In this document: positions 16,701-24,100 of the stretch, in pieces
Position numbering within the stretch: the first letter of the stretch is position 1
Layout: each line of letters opens with the position of its first letter
Program-made: the position numbers and the translations under genes
From: Deltaproteobacteria bacterium
GTDB lineage: Bacteria > Myxococcota_A > UBA796 > UBA9615
Reading direction: 5' to 3'
DNA: 34,775 nt
NCBI GenBank assembly: GCA_002724675.1
Contig: PBPL01000063.1
Location: 1-34,775, forward strand
The notes under the pieces: model-generated
Seen by the model: only the letters and a program-made list of their open reading frames with translations
Told to the model about the DNA's origin: nothing
Database searches by the model: none

Positions 16701-17345
16701 ATCGTTGTCGGGGGCCTCTTCGTCGGCCAGGAGGTCGCAGTCATTGTCTGCTTCGTCACAGATCTCGGTGTTGCCAGGGAAGTTGTTGCCGTCGTTGTCG
16801 TCGCAGTCCGTACACAGGTCGAAGCCGTCCTCGTCGGCGTCCGGCTGGTTGTCGTCGATGTCGAGGTTGCAGTCGTCATCAATGCCGTTGCAGATCTCGG
16901 GAGCCCCCGGGTTGATCTCAGGATCACTGTCGTCACAGTCTGAGCCATCCCCCTCCTCGTTCTCATAGCCGTCACCGTCGAGATCGACGACAGCCTCTGG
17001 CAGCGTGACCTGAGCCTGGGCTGGCGTTCCCGTTGTGACCCCCAGGGTTGGTAGCGCAACGACGCGCCAAGTTTGGCCTCCGCGTGTTCGGTCGGCGGGC
17101 ACGACAGCGTCCACCAAGTCGTCTTGTTCGATATCGTCCTGGAACCAGATGAACTGGAGCCGAAAGTCCTCGTCGTCGGCAGATGGAGGCCTGTTGGCCA
17201 TTGTCGCGGTGAGGTCATCCTCCAGCCCGGGCTCTTCGGGGAGGATGACGACCGAGAGCCCCTCGAGGTTCAGGTCAGAGCCACAGCCGACCAGGAGCAA
17301 GCCCAGCAGAGTCAAAGCAGCCACAGAGATTCTGCACGGAGTCAT
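10752..17345 (-). CDS. Giant MopE-type repeat lipoprotein with a C-terminal cytochrome-like domain
   Basis: A 2197-residue surface or outer-membrane lipoprotein: the ATG at 17345 starts a signal ending LLLVGCGS. Residues up to about 115 form a beta-rich N-terminal domain. Residues about 118-2090 hold roughly 35 units of the type DxDxDG, DCDD, PGAxExCDG, DNDCDG, the MopE motif annotated as metal (copper or calcium) binding. The last 110 residues resemble the PSCyt-type cytochrome domain: VPNCGCHQGSS, then YLWHKISG, GGQMPLGG and IQGWIDTGAAQD. The heme motif is CGCH, one residue shorter than CxxCH. Likely role: a metal-binding, disulfide-rich stalk outside the cell. It is transcribed alone or downstream of the gamma carbonic anhydrase gene, 174 nt away. 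Confidence 0.85.
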   Translation of the reverse strand: MTPCRISVAALTLLGLLLVGCGSDLNLEGLSVVILPEEPGLEDDLTATMANRPPSADDEDFRLQFIWFQDDIEQDDLVDAVVPADRTRGGQTWRVVALPTLGVTTGTPAQAQVTLPEAVVDLDGDGYENEEGDGSDCDDSDPEINPGAPEICNGIDDDCNLDIDDNQPDADEDGFDLCTDCDDNDGNNFPGNTEICDEADNDCDLLADEEAPDNDGDGYDACEDCDEDNPEIHPGAAEACGGGTDDDCDGSQDPDELDLDGDGSTPCEGDCNDSDADLYPIDVDGDGQTPCQGDCDDQDATNFLGNEESCDGLDEDCSGTADDDLPDLDLDGFSACDGDCDDDDYLSYPGATELCDGLDNDCDDEIPAQELDSDGDGFTPAPCGTDCDDTDPALSPADLDGDGATTCGPDGTPGSPDDDCDDSDPGLNLEDLDEDGVTTCGPDGVAGTSDDDCNDDDPAIYGGAPELCDDVDNDCDATADEDLVFVSWYQDSDGDGVGDVDEMESSCDGAPATGNWVNTPGDCDDSNSNNYPGNSETCDGNDNDCDGEIDEDFDADEDGYLDDQACASGQDCNDDDPTQYRDAPELCNLEDDDCDEEIDEGFDADGDSYFSEALCAHGQDCDDTDDERSPVEEEICDGLDNDCDPETSADGGEDDTDGDTYIACSDFVDNEATNGDGLALAEGGDCDDEDASQFPGAPEVCNGEDDNCDTFTDEGYDADDDTYFSAIECSFGDDCNDGDDTIHPAAVETCDLIDNDCDGPADEDFDSDTDGYYDKDLCSHGEDCDDTNGSIFPDATELCDEQDNDCDGGTDEGFDIDQDDYLDAAHCPHGQDCADNNPLRNPDITELCDIIDNDCDSLIDEDFDVDEDGVTTCGPDGTNNTADDDCNDSNPAIYGGATELCDDLDNDCNNEVDDNIVFEDWFPDGDGDGYGRTADVVTVCSGQPSSEYKLQGGDCDDDEATTYPDAPESCDGVNNDCDLETDEDFDVDEDNHFSLALCTFGTDCDDNDSSQHPGALEVCNQEDDNCDTHIDEGFDADNDTYFSELECTFGDDCNDTEPSFHPGATEICDGLDNDCDDGVDEGFDADGDSYLSKALCTAIGGDDCDDNDADQHPGAEEVCNEEDDDCDGGEDEGFDDDQDTHLDEDRCSHGTDCDDDDPQVNPDRSEICNNKDDDCEGGTDEDFDLDQDGVTTCGPDGLTGTTEYDADNDCNDDNAAVYGGATEICDGLDNDCNLVQDDNLAFEDWFFDNDADGYGDNTTVVTVCSGQPDASYTLLGNDCDDEVATTYPDAPESCDVVDNDCDLDIDEDFDLDGDTFFSESLCTFGTDCDDDDSSQNPSAQEVCNQEDDNCANGVDEGFDNDQDGFFDEAQCDHGDDCDDQDDTFYPDAPELCDLLDNDCDGENDEGFDADGDTYFSSAFCSSVGGDDCDDSEPNVNPGATELCNQVDDNCQAGVDEGFDTDIDGYLSSAECTHGDDCDDNNAATFPGAAELCDLIDNDCDDGVDENFEDDGDGVTTCGPDGDAATTADNDCDDENPDTYPDAPELCDGEDNDCDTVVDDNIVYTDWYLDADGDGYGDNSDVTNTCDGAPGSNYATVGDDCVDTNAGINPGASEVCDQQDNNCDTNVDEGFDGDSDNYFSAALCSFGDDCDDGDANQYPGASETCNSEDDDCDTLVDENFDSDGDSYYNDVECSYGTDCNDTDPAFFPGATEICDQEDNDCDTVTDEGYDGDGDGYFDSVQCSHGDDCDDDDATQHPGAAELCNEEDDNCQAGIDEGFDADGDTYFDAVQCPHGDDCDDSNPSHNPGASEYCDAVDNNCDTVVDEGYDQDGDGVTTCGADGSEGNTDDDCDDTNTTVYAGAPELCDGLDNDCNGSPDDDLTYTDWYQDTDGDGYGADSTVQNTCSGAPSSDYVTDGGDCDDNDNTQYPSATEVCNSEDDDCDGDDDNGLSFTTWYEDNDGDGAGDGNISESTCDGSPDTHYVLSDDDCDDADPNRFPGNIEVCDAQDNDCDIGTDEQIDGDGDSYDVCDGDCDDSDASINPNVDSDSDGYHTCADCDDDDTSINPGIVESPAEGNSSDGVDNDCDGVDDEFNWAYVHAQVIVPNCGCHQGSSHSSGMAGLGDSSTAYSTIVNVQSTEAPSMDRIEPYDSAYSYLWHKISGTHLSVGGTGGQMPLGGPYLDADTLAGIQGWIDTGAAQD
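11077..16985 (-). repeat. MopE repeat array with a superperiod near 960 nt
   Basis: About 35 coding units of 35-45 residues lie in tandem. A distinctive unit encoding TTCGPDG or TTCGADG occurs at 11841, 12799, 13771, 14731, 16030 and 16129 (plus-strand positions of the shared element), spaced 958, 972, 960, 1299 and 99 nt. Units with a W(Y/F)xDxDxDGxGD run and a SGQP or DGAP turn follow in the same order within each block. The array therefore grew by copying blocks of several units as well as single units. Confidence 0.85.
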
Positions 17346-17493
17346 GACAGAGGCAATCCACCGTCTTCCCTCGCGGGGAAGGCACTTAGAAGATAGCAGG
17401 GAGAAAGGAGGGTCGCCCCGGGCGAATCAGGTACCGGGGACTCCAAGGGTCAACGGATTGCTATGGACCGGGCCACGGAGCCTTGGAGAAGCG

Positions 17494-17510
17494 CACCTCT
17501 GCTGGAGGTG
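17494..17510 (-). terminator. Hairpin after the carbonic anhydrase gene
   Basis: CACCTC-TGCTG-GAGGTG forms a 6-bp stem 9 nt past the stop of the gene at 17520. It lacks a clear T-run on the minus strand. A second small stem (CTTCCC 17365-17370 with GGGAAG 17376-17381) sits in the leader of the MopE gene. Both are weak. Confidence 0.22.
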
Positions 17511-17519
17511 GGGCTGGCC

Positions 17520-18059
17520 TCAGCCTTGGTCCGCCCCTTCCGGGGCGGGCTTGCCCGTCGCGTGCTCGCGGGCCAGCCGCGCATACACACCCCACGAATG
17601 CTCGATCCAAGCTCTTTGCTGGTCGGAGACTGGGCGCGTTGCTTTGCCGGGAGTGCCCAGAACCAGCGAGTCAGGAGGGATCTCGGTGCCTGCTAGCACG
17701 ATGGAGCCGGCACCCACGAGAGACCCGCGGCCGATGATGGCGTTGTCCATCACAATGGCACCCATGCCGATGAGGCAGTCGTCCTCGATACGGCACCCGT
17801 GAATGATGGCGCGGTGGCCGATGGTGACGCGCTGGCCCACATGGGTCACCGAGATGCCCCCAGTGCAGTGAACGACGGCGCCGTCTTGCAGGTTGCTATC
17901 GGCACCCATCTCAATGCGGCCCTGGTCTCCACGCAACACCGCCGTCGGCCAGATAGAGACTCGCTCGTGCAGATGGACGTCCCCGATCACCTGGGCACTG
18001 GGGTGGATCCAGGCCGAGGGGTCAACGGACGGATGTAGGTCTAGGTAAGGCTCGATCAC
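17520..18059 (-). CDS. Gamma-class carbonic anhydrase family protein
   Basis: A 179-residue left-handed beta-helix protein with hexapeptide repeats, the expected length for the YrdA/CaiE/gamma-carbonic anhydrase family. The three trimer zinc ligands are visible: DGAVVHC, TIGH and IIHGC. SIWPTAVLRGD and GSIVLAGTEIPPDSLVLGTP match the family core and C-terminus. The GTG at 18059 is chosen because the family starts just before PYLDLHPSVDPSAW; the longer open frame up to 18890 is a shadow of the Rieske gene. It starts 29 nt after the Rieske stop, so the two may be co-transcribed. Activity as a carbonic anhydrase is not certain for this family; some members act on other acyl or amide substrates. 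Confidence 0.88.
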   Translation of the reverse strand: MIEPYLDLHPSVDPSAWIHPSAQVIGDVHLHERVSIWPTAVLRGDQGRIEMGADSNLQDGAVVHCTGGISVTHVGQRVTIGHRAIIHGCRIEDDCLIGMGAIVMDNAIIGRGSLVGAGSIVLAGTEIPPDSLVLGTPGKATRPVSDQQRAWIEHSWGVYARLAREHATGKPAPEGADQG

Positions 18060-18088
18060 AACAATTGTCGAGGGGTGTCGGTTGACGC

Positions 18089-19198
18089 CTACTGCCCAAC
18101 CCAGCGGCTCAGGACACCATGGAAGTGGGAGATCGCAGCTTCTTCGAGGTGTAGTTGCTGCGTTGCGAGTCGGCCCGTGGACACCCCGGCTTGGAACCGC
18201 TCGATGATCTTGAGGTCTTCCAGCAGGATGTAGCGTGATGCGAGCCATGTGCCATAGCCCCTCAGCCTCTCCAGGCCTCGCGCTCCGCGACGGCGATAGA
18301 AGCCGTAGTGCAGCTCGCAACTCTGCGCTTCCACTGGGAACACCTGCATTACGGTCAGGTGATAGGGCAACACGTTGATGAGGAAGTTCGGGAATAGCAG
18401 GTACTTGTGCAGCGCTGTCAGCTGCTTGTCCGTATATGGGCCCCCTCGGGTGCACATGCGGTCTAGCCTTCGGCGCCACCCATAGGCGGCGATGTCGAGG
18501 CGTTGGCGTGTGTGATCCCCGAGACTCTTCATGTCGGGGGCCTCGTCCACGGCCCAACTGACGGTGCGCCCGTGCACGACCGGCACGTGATAGAAGTCGG
18601 TGACGTTCTCCAGCATGGTCTTCCAATTGACTGGAAGCGGGATGACCTTTCGTTGAATCGGCTCCATCTCTTCGAGCCGATAGGCGGCAAGCTCGTTGTC
18701 GACTCCTGACAGAGCGTCGTGCAGTCCTGGCGCTTCTTCGTCTAGGTTGATCCACACAAAACCTGCCCAGGTGTCGACCCGAACGGGGAACAGGCTCATT
18801 CGGGACTGGTGCAGGTGCTCGAACCCATCGGCGCGCGGTACCGACTGGAGTCCTCCATCGAGACCGTAGGTCCAGCCGTGGTAAGGGCACTGAATCTCTC
18901 TGACCCGTCCGCAGCCATCGAGCAGCTTGCTCCCTCGGTGTCGGCAGGTGTTGTGAAACGCGCTGACGCCGCCGCGCTCATTTCGAACGACAAGGACTGA
19001 TTCGCCGAACTGCTCGAACGTCCTGTAGGAGCCGGGTTGGGCAATATCATCGACCCGGCAGACAGCGAGCCACGCTCGCTGGAAAACCCGTTGTCTTTCC
19101 AACTCCAGGTAGTTGGAGTCCGTGTACCGGTGGCTGGGCACGCGCCGTACGTGCGCCGTCTTCCCGAACTGCAGGATGTTGGTGTCGGACGCTGTCAT
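18089..19198 (-). CDS. Rieske-type ring-hydroxylating oxygenase alpha subunit
   Basis: A 369-residue protein with an N-terminal Rieske domain (CRHRGS near residue 85, CPYHGW near residue 104) and a catalytic non-heme iron domain. The iron site reads NWKTMLENVTDFYHVPVVH, giving the bridging Asp and two His, and a later acidic ligand is likely in LLEDLKIIERFQ. The family activates O2 with electrons passed from the 2Fe-2S cluster to hydroxylate or demethylate a substrate; the substrate is unknown. No reductase or ferredoxin gene is next to it. It starts at ATG 19198 without a strong ribosome binding site and shares a 198-nt divergent region with the radical SAM gene at 19397. Confidence 0.9.
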   Translation of the reverse strand: MTASDTNILQFGKTAHVRRVPSHRYTDSNYLELERQRVFQRAWLAVCRVDDIAQPGSYRTFEQFGESVLVVRNERGGVSAFHNTCRHRGSKLLDGCGRVREIQCPYHGWTYGLDGGLQSVPRADGFEHLHQSRMSLFPVRVDTWAGFVWINLDEEAPGLHDALSGVDNELAAYRLEEMEPIQRKVIPLPVNWKTMLENVTDFYHVPVVHGRTVSWAVDEAPDMKSLGDHTRQRLDIAAYGWRRRLDRMCTRGGPYTDKQLTALHKYLLFPNFLINVLPYHLTVMQVFPVEAQSCELHYGFYRRRGARGLERLRGYGTWLASRYILLEDLKIIERFQAGVSTGRLATQQLHLEEAAISHFHGVLSRWVGQ

Positions 19199-19358
19199 GA
19201 CTCAGTTCTAGGTAACCAGTCCTCTCGGAGTCGTTGGCCCAGCATAGCTTCCTCGCTCCAACCGCGGTACGACGAATCGTCGAGCGCGTCGGGTGACTGG
19301 GATGAGGCCGTGCTACCACTGGCGGCATATCTCTTTCGCTTGGCTATGGGAACACTCG

Positions 19359-19400
19359 TTGACACTGTTTTGGGCGTCCGACTACGCTGCATCTAGATGC
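19359..19400 (+). promoter_or_regulatory. Probable promoter and operator of the radical SAM gene, possibly leaderless
   Basis: TTGACA at 19359-19364 is a consensus -35. Eighteen nt later TACGCT (19383-19388) is a poor -10. Transcription would then start at about 19395, essentially at the ATG (19397), with no room for a ribosome binding site. GCATCTAGATGC (19389-19400) is a perfect 12-bp palindrome that covers the predicted start site and the ATG, placed as a repressor site would be. Confidence 0.45.
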
Positions 19401-20809
19401 GCGTCCTCCTAGTCAATCCCGCGATGAATATGGAATCCCTGGGCAAGTTCCAGGGGCTGCTGGAGCCCATGCCGGTGATCGGCCTGGCTTACATCGCTGC
19501 TGTTCTTCAGCAGGATGGTCACCGGGTGAAGGCCATCGACCAGTTCACTTATGGGATGACGATCCCCCGTGTGATGGAGCAGGTGCGAGAGTTCCGGCCG
19601 GATGTGTTGGGCATCGGCATGTTGACCCCGTCGACCCCGGTAGCCCTCGCGATTGCCGACGCGACGCGACAGCTCCTGCCCGAGTGCCGGATTGTTGCGG
19701 GCAACGTGCATGCTGACATCTTCTACAAGGACATCCTGCGGAACTCAGCGGTTGATTTCGTGGTGCACGGAGAGGGTGAGTACACGATCAGTGAGCTCGT
19801 GGCGGCGCTCGAAGGAGGAACTGACGACTACAGTTCCATCTGTGGGCTGTCCTACCTCAACGATGACGGGACCGTGCACAAGACCCCTGCGCGGCCTGTG
19901 ATCTCAGACCTCGACGCGCTGCCTTATCCGGCGTGGAACCTGTTCCCTTACACACGCTATGGCTTGCTGCCCTTTGCCGACGTGGCCCATCCGGTTCTCT
20001 CGATGACGGGCTCGAGAGGCTGCCCGTATCGGTGTGAGTTCTGCTCCTTGCTCTACACCGGGTCCAACTACCGTAAGCGTGATCCGATCAAGATCGTGGA
20101 CGAATACGAGTATCTGCACGAGCGCTATGGGGTGAAACAGATCGGCTTCGTGGATCCGATCTTTCCACTGAACAAGAAGATCCTCTTTCAGTTTTGTGAA
20201 GAGCTCATGCGGCGCGGTCTTCAAAAGAAGCTCTGCTGGCTGAGTGAGACCCGAGTGGATCGCATCGACCGGGAGAGTCTTCGGGTCATGCGCGCTTCTG
20301 GCTGCCGACGTGTCCTGTTGGGGATTGAATCTGGCGTCGATCTGTTGCTGGAGAACGTCAACAAGACCTTCACGACGGAGACCACTCGTCGTGCGGTTCG
20401 CATGCTCCGCGAAGAGGGCATCGACTCGGTTGGCTTGTTCATGATCGGGCTTCCGGGCGAGACCCCAGAGATGACTCGGCAGACGATCGACTTTGCAAAG
20501 AGCCTCGATCTGGACTTCGCCAAGTTCGCGATTACGGTTCCATTTCCCGGCTCGCAGATGTTCGAAGATCTGCGTCGTGAGGGTCGCCTAGATCGGGACG
20601 ACTGGGAAAACTGGACCACGTTCCAGCCCGACCCCGACAAGATGATCTTCGTGCCGCGCGAGGTCTCACCCGAGTACTTGATCCGCATGCAGAAGAAGGG
20701 GCTTCGGGAATTCTATCTCCGCCCTCAGATGATCTATCGGCACCTCGTAGAGATCCGGACAATCAATGCCCGACAGCTTCTACATGGCGTGAAGGGCATG
20801 TTCTTCTAG
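19397..20809 (+). CDS. B12-binding-domain radical SAM protein (first copy)
   Basis: A 470-residue enzyme with a cobalamin-binding-like N-terminal domain (MRVLLVNPAMN, then PVIGLAYIAAVLQQDGHRV and GEGEYTISEL) and a radical SAM core with CPYRCEFC (Cys 209, 213 and 216). FVDPIFPLNKK, GCRRVLLGIESG and GLFMIGLPGET follow as usual in the BchE-like group. These enzymes often methylate or rearrange carbon skeletons of lipids, tetrapyrroles or natural products; the substrate here is unknown. No DxHxxG motif is seen, so cobalamin may bind base-off without the His or not at all. It is followed by a small ORF at 20904 and converges on the GT-C fusion gene. Confidence 0.88.
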   Translation: MRVLLVNPAMNMESLGKFQGLLEPMPVIGLAYIAAVLQQDGHRVKAIDQFTYGMTIPRVMEQVREFRPDVLGIGMLTPSTPVALAIADATRQLLPECRIVAGNVHADIFYKDILRNSAVDFVVHGEGEYTISELVAALEGGTDDYSSICGLSYLNDDGTVHKTPARPVISDLDALPYPAWNLFPYTRYGLLPFADVAHPVLSMTGSRGCPYRCEFCSLLYTGSNYRKRDPIKIVDEYEYLHERYGVKQIGFVDPIFPLNKKILFQFCEELMRRGLQKKLCWLSETRVDRIDRESLRVMRASGCRRVLLGIESGVDLLLENVNKTFTTETTRRAVRMLREEGIDSVGLFMIGLPGETPEMTRQTIDFAKSLDLDFAKFAITVPFPGSQMFEDLRREGRLDRDDWENWTTFQPDPDKMIFVPREVSPEYLIRMQKKGLREFYLRPQMIYRHLVEIRTINARQLLHGVKGMFF

Positions 20810-20903
20810 TGACTGAATCCACGTTGGTTCGATCTTGTCGTTGGCAGCTTGGATTTCTTGCGGCTAGAATCTCGATCGACACCTAGTAAGCCAGGAGGCA
20901 ACC

Positions 20904-20963
20904 ATGCAGTGGCGTCCCGCTCCGATTCCGAAGCCGACTCCCAAGCCTCGTCCCAAGGACTGA
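20904..20963 (+). CDS. Tiny ORF with a strong ribosome binding site, Pro/Lys-rich
   Basis: ATG at 20904 opens a 19-residue frame, MQWRPAPIPKPTPKPRPKD, ending in TGA. AGGAGG lies 5 nt before the ATG, one of the best ribosome binding sites in the window. It sits 94 nt after the stop of the radical SAM gene and 26 nt before a hairpin, so it could be the last gene of that transcript. The Pro-Lys repeat is not random-looking. I do not recognise it; a peptide substrate, a leader peptide or an attenuator are all possible, and chance cannot be excluded. Confidence 0.4.
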   Translation: MQWRPAPIPKPTPKPRPKD

Positions 20964-20989
20964 GGTAGAGAGAACACATTGAAGACGAG

Positions 20990-21008
20990 CCACCGGGCTG
21001 CCCGGTGG
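20990..21008. terminator. Strong hairpin between convergent genes
   Basis: CCACCGGG-CTG-CCCGGTGG gives a perfect 8-bp GC-rich stem with a 3-nt loop. It follows the small ORF (plus strand) and lies 98 nt beyond the stop of the GT-C fusion gene (minus strand). No long T-run is present, but stability and position fit a bidirectional terminator. Nothing else is evident in 20810-21106. Confidence 0.5.
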
Positions 21009-21106
21009 GTTGCCTTAGTGTGTAAGACGACGTGCGCCGCGCGGTGTTTGCCGTGGCGGCGTCGTTGCGTTCTGGGCATGGGCTCAGTGCAGAGCTAGCC
21101 CTTTCT

Positions 21107-24100
21107 CTAGGGTCGCTCCACCTCTTGCGGCCTGGGCCCGGGGATAGTCTGTGGCTCTCTCGCAGCCTCAAGCCAAAGTGTCGGTGCTGGCTCGCTGCAT
21201 GGGCCGCCTTCCACAAGACCGGCCCAATGGTGCGGGTCGTGTCGCAGGCTGACCTCTCCCGCCTCGACGCGGTAGCTGGGTGTGGGTTCTCCGGCTTTCA
21301 GGGGTACCCGTAGATTGAGTCTCCAGTGAAATTGTGGGTCGTCCTGGTCCCCAGTCTCTTCCCATTGTTCTGAACAGGCTGGGGTGTTGGGCTCCTGGTA
21401 AGGCTGAGAAGACAGCTCCAGTTCCGGCGGTGCAATCTTTAGGCGACCGACTCCAGTGAAGCGAAGATCATCGCTCTTGCGTCGAAAACGATGCAGTTTC
21501 ATGTGCTCGAAGTCCCAGGTTCCATCGGGGATCAGGTGTTCTTCTGCCCAGAGGAGAGCGGCATCGGCGACCGCCATGGAGAACTTACGCCGTCCAAACA
21601 TGCGCTCGTCCGGCACGGCCACCCAGAGACGAGTGAAGTGTCCGTTTCGTGCGCTGCTCTGGAAGGGCAGGTCCTCGTCGATGGCCTCCAAGAAGACTCT
21701 GTTTCCCGAGAAGTTCCACGTGAGAGTGTCTTCGGACTCCTCGAATGTTCCGTTTCCCGCTCGGTTGAGATACCAGGTCAAGGGGCCCCTTTGCGCCCAG
21801 AGCGGCAGTGTGGCGACCGCATCCCGATCGGCCATGTCGGCGAGGATTTGCTGGGCTGCACCGTGGTAGTCGGGTCGAGTTGTGTGGTCCCTCAGTGAAC
21901 TTGTAAACGGGAGGGCTGCGCTGGCCCAGAGTGTGGCAAGCACAATGCCAACCATCCGAGGCCCTGGTCGGGCAGGTGGCCCCCCCTTGGCACCGCCGAC
22001 CAACTGAACCAGGCCTAGGGCGCCGAGCCCTAGCACGATGGGAAGAAGCCAGGTGACCCACCGGAACCCATAGAAGACGCGACCGTCCAGATGGTGCACT
22101 AGATTGCCGTGGAAGAAGACCGTTCCGCCGACGAATGCCGCGAGCATCCCCAACAAGAGATTGCCGAGGGTCCGATGCGTCCGAATTGCGGTGCTGAGGC
22201 CTAGTGTCGATAGGAGCAGCAGGGCCGCCCCTTGCAAGAGGTCGTCCGGTGATACCCCCGTGCCAATGGCTGTGAACTCGGCGAGGAAGCGAAGAAGCCC
22301 GGGATCGCGAGGGTATGTGTCGGCAAAAAGTCGGGTGTCCAGGGCCACGGGCGGGAAGTAGCCGAAGTGAAGGATGGACCACAGAAGTGGGATGGGGGCC
22401 AGGGCGAGCACTGCGAAGATGGCCTCTCGACCGTGGCGCAGCCACGATCGCTTGCGGATCCGAAGCACGACCATGGTGGCAAGGACGGCTGCCTGAGCGA
22501 AGGCGATGGGGGCCACCGAGTAGTGACAGAGCCCGCCAAAAGCCAGGATGGTGGTCCAGAGCAGCCACATGCGCCGGTCACCGGACTCCAGGGCGCGCAA
22601 GAGGGCCAGCAGGGAGCCAAGGGCAATCGCCGCAACCAGAGCGTAGGGGGTGGCATCGGCGCCGAAGTGGACCGCGGGAGCGACGACTGCGAGCCCGCCG
22701 GCCGCCACTAGACCCGTGGCGACCGAGAATCTGCGGAACAGCATCCAGCAGAGCACGATGCTCAGCAGCGAAGCTATGAGCGCTGGCACTCGGAGTATCC
22801 ATTCACCGGAAGACAAGGCGCCCAAGGCGCCGAGCAGCCAGTGATAGATGGGCGGGTGGGTCACCTCCAGAGAGCTGGGTCGAATCAAGTGGTCGAGGAG
22901 GTTGGGCGCCTCTTCGATGTCTTCCACAATGGGGTTGCTCCCAGGGCCGTAGGTGTACTCGAGGAGCTCGATGGGCGAGCTTGTGAAGCCCGGGAGTCGA
23001 AGGCCAAGAGCGATGAGCAAGAGCACGAGGAGGGCGAGCCTCTCGCGGGTCCCTGCGCTGGGGGTGGGAGGGGATGGCTCTGGGCCTCGGACCCTGCTGG
23101 CTTCTCCTTCTTTGTGGGCTCTCGCAATGCCGGTCCATGCCGGGTCATCGAGATCTTCGCCGCGACTGACTGCAAGAAGGGCCCTTGCTCCGGTGATGGT
23201 CGCTATCCGGAGGGCCATGAGCCAACGGAGGAGCAGCCCAGTCCCATAGAGAAAGAGGGTGAGAGCCAGCGCTGTGATCCAGGCTTGTGGCATGGGCTCG
23301 CCGCGATGACGCAGGATGGCCATGTCCGGCGGCACGGCACGGAGAGTTAGCGAAGAGGTCCATTTGTCGTGAGGTAAGCCCGTCAGGTCATAGGGGCGGT
23401 GGAAGGTGAGGGGGGCTTGGCCTTGTTGGTCGATGCGCTGGTAGAGAAAGAGCCACTGACCTTCGTCTTCAGCGCTCTTGTCTCTGGGGTCCCAGTTCAA
23501 CTGGAAGCGCCCCGTGCGAGGCTCGACCTCCGCCCGAACTCGAGGTTGATCGGCCCGACTGAGGTCTAGGGAGGTGGTCAGCCAGACCTCGTAGTCTGCA
23601 TCGGGACTCCAGCCCAACACCGTTCCGCCGATGGTCTCGGCCTGCGCCGTACTACTGGAGCCGAGCACGAGGGTGGCAGTGGCTGCGAGGGCCAAGATAC
23701 TCAGGCCGGAGCCGGTGGACCGTCGACCTGCCGGCGTGGCTCGCCTACGCCAGGACAGTCCCAGCATCACCAACCAGGCGAGGATGGCTACGATCCCCGA
23801 TGGGACAAGACCTGGAGGGATGAACGAGTAGGTGAGCCGGTGTTGGCCGGGGTCCAGCAGAACCCCCAGGTGCACCTGGTTGAGGGGGAAGGTGGGGATC
23901 TTGGCACCGCTCTGGTCACGCAGCTGCCACCCATCGTGCCAGCGTTGCCGCAGCGCAACGGCGGTTGTGCCCGTGGACTGCACCTCGATCACGCCAGCTT
24001 CGGTGCAGCTTACGCTGGACCGCACAAGTCCTGTTCTCGCTGTGGCCTCGTCCACGCCGGCGACGGGGCTCTCGATCAGGCCCGGTCCTCCTGGCTGGAA

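Noticed and set aside
11077-16985. Repetitive DNA as a CRISPR array
   Set aside because: The repeats are coding, imperfect and of varied length, and they lack identical repeats with unique spacers.
11862-17396. Many open frames on both strands across the MopE-type gene
   Set aside because: They arise from the Asp/Gly-rich repeat bias; their products are low-complexity Val/Ala, Thr/Arg or Ser runs.
18060-18890. N-terminal extension of the carbonic anhydrase frame
   Set aside because: It lies inside the Rieske gene in another frame and is rich in Arg/Pro/Ser, as antisense or shifted frames of GC-rich genes are. The family starts near 18059.
22315-22779. Plus-strand frames opposite the GT-C fusion gene
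   Set aside because: Shadows of a membrane protein gene with no ribosome binding site or domain.
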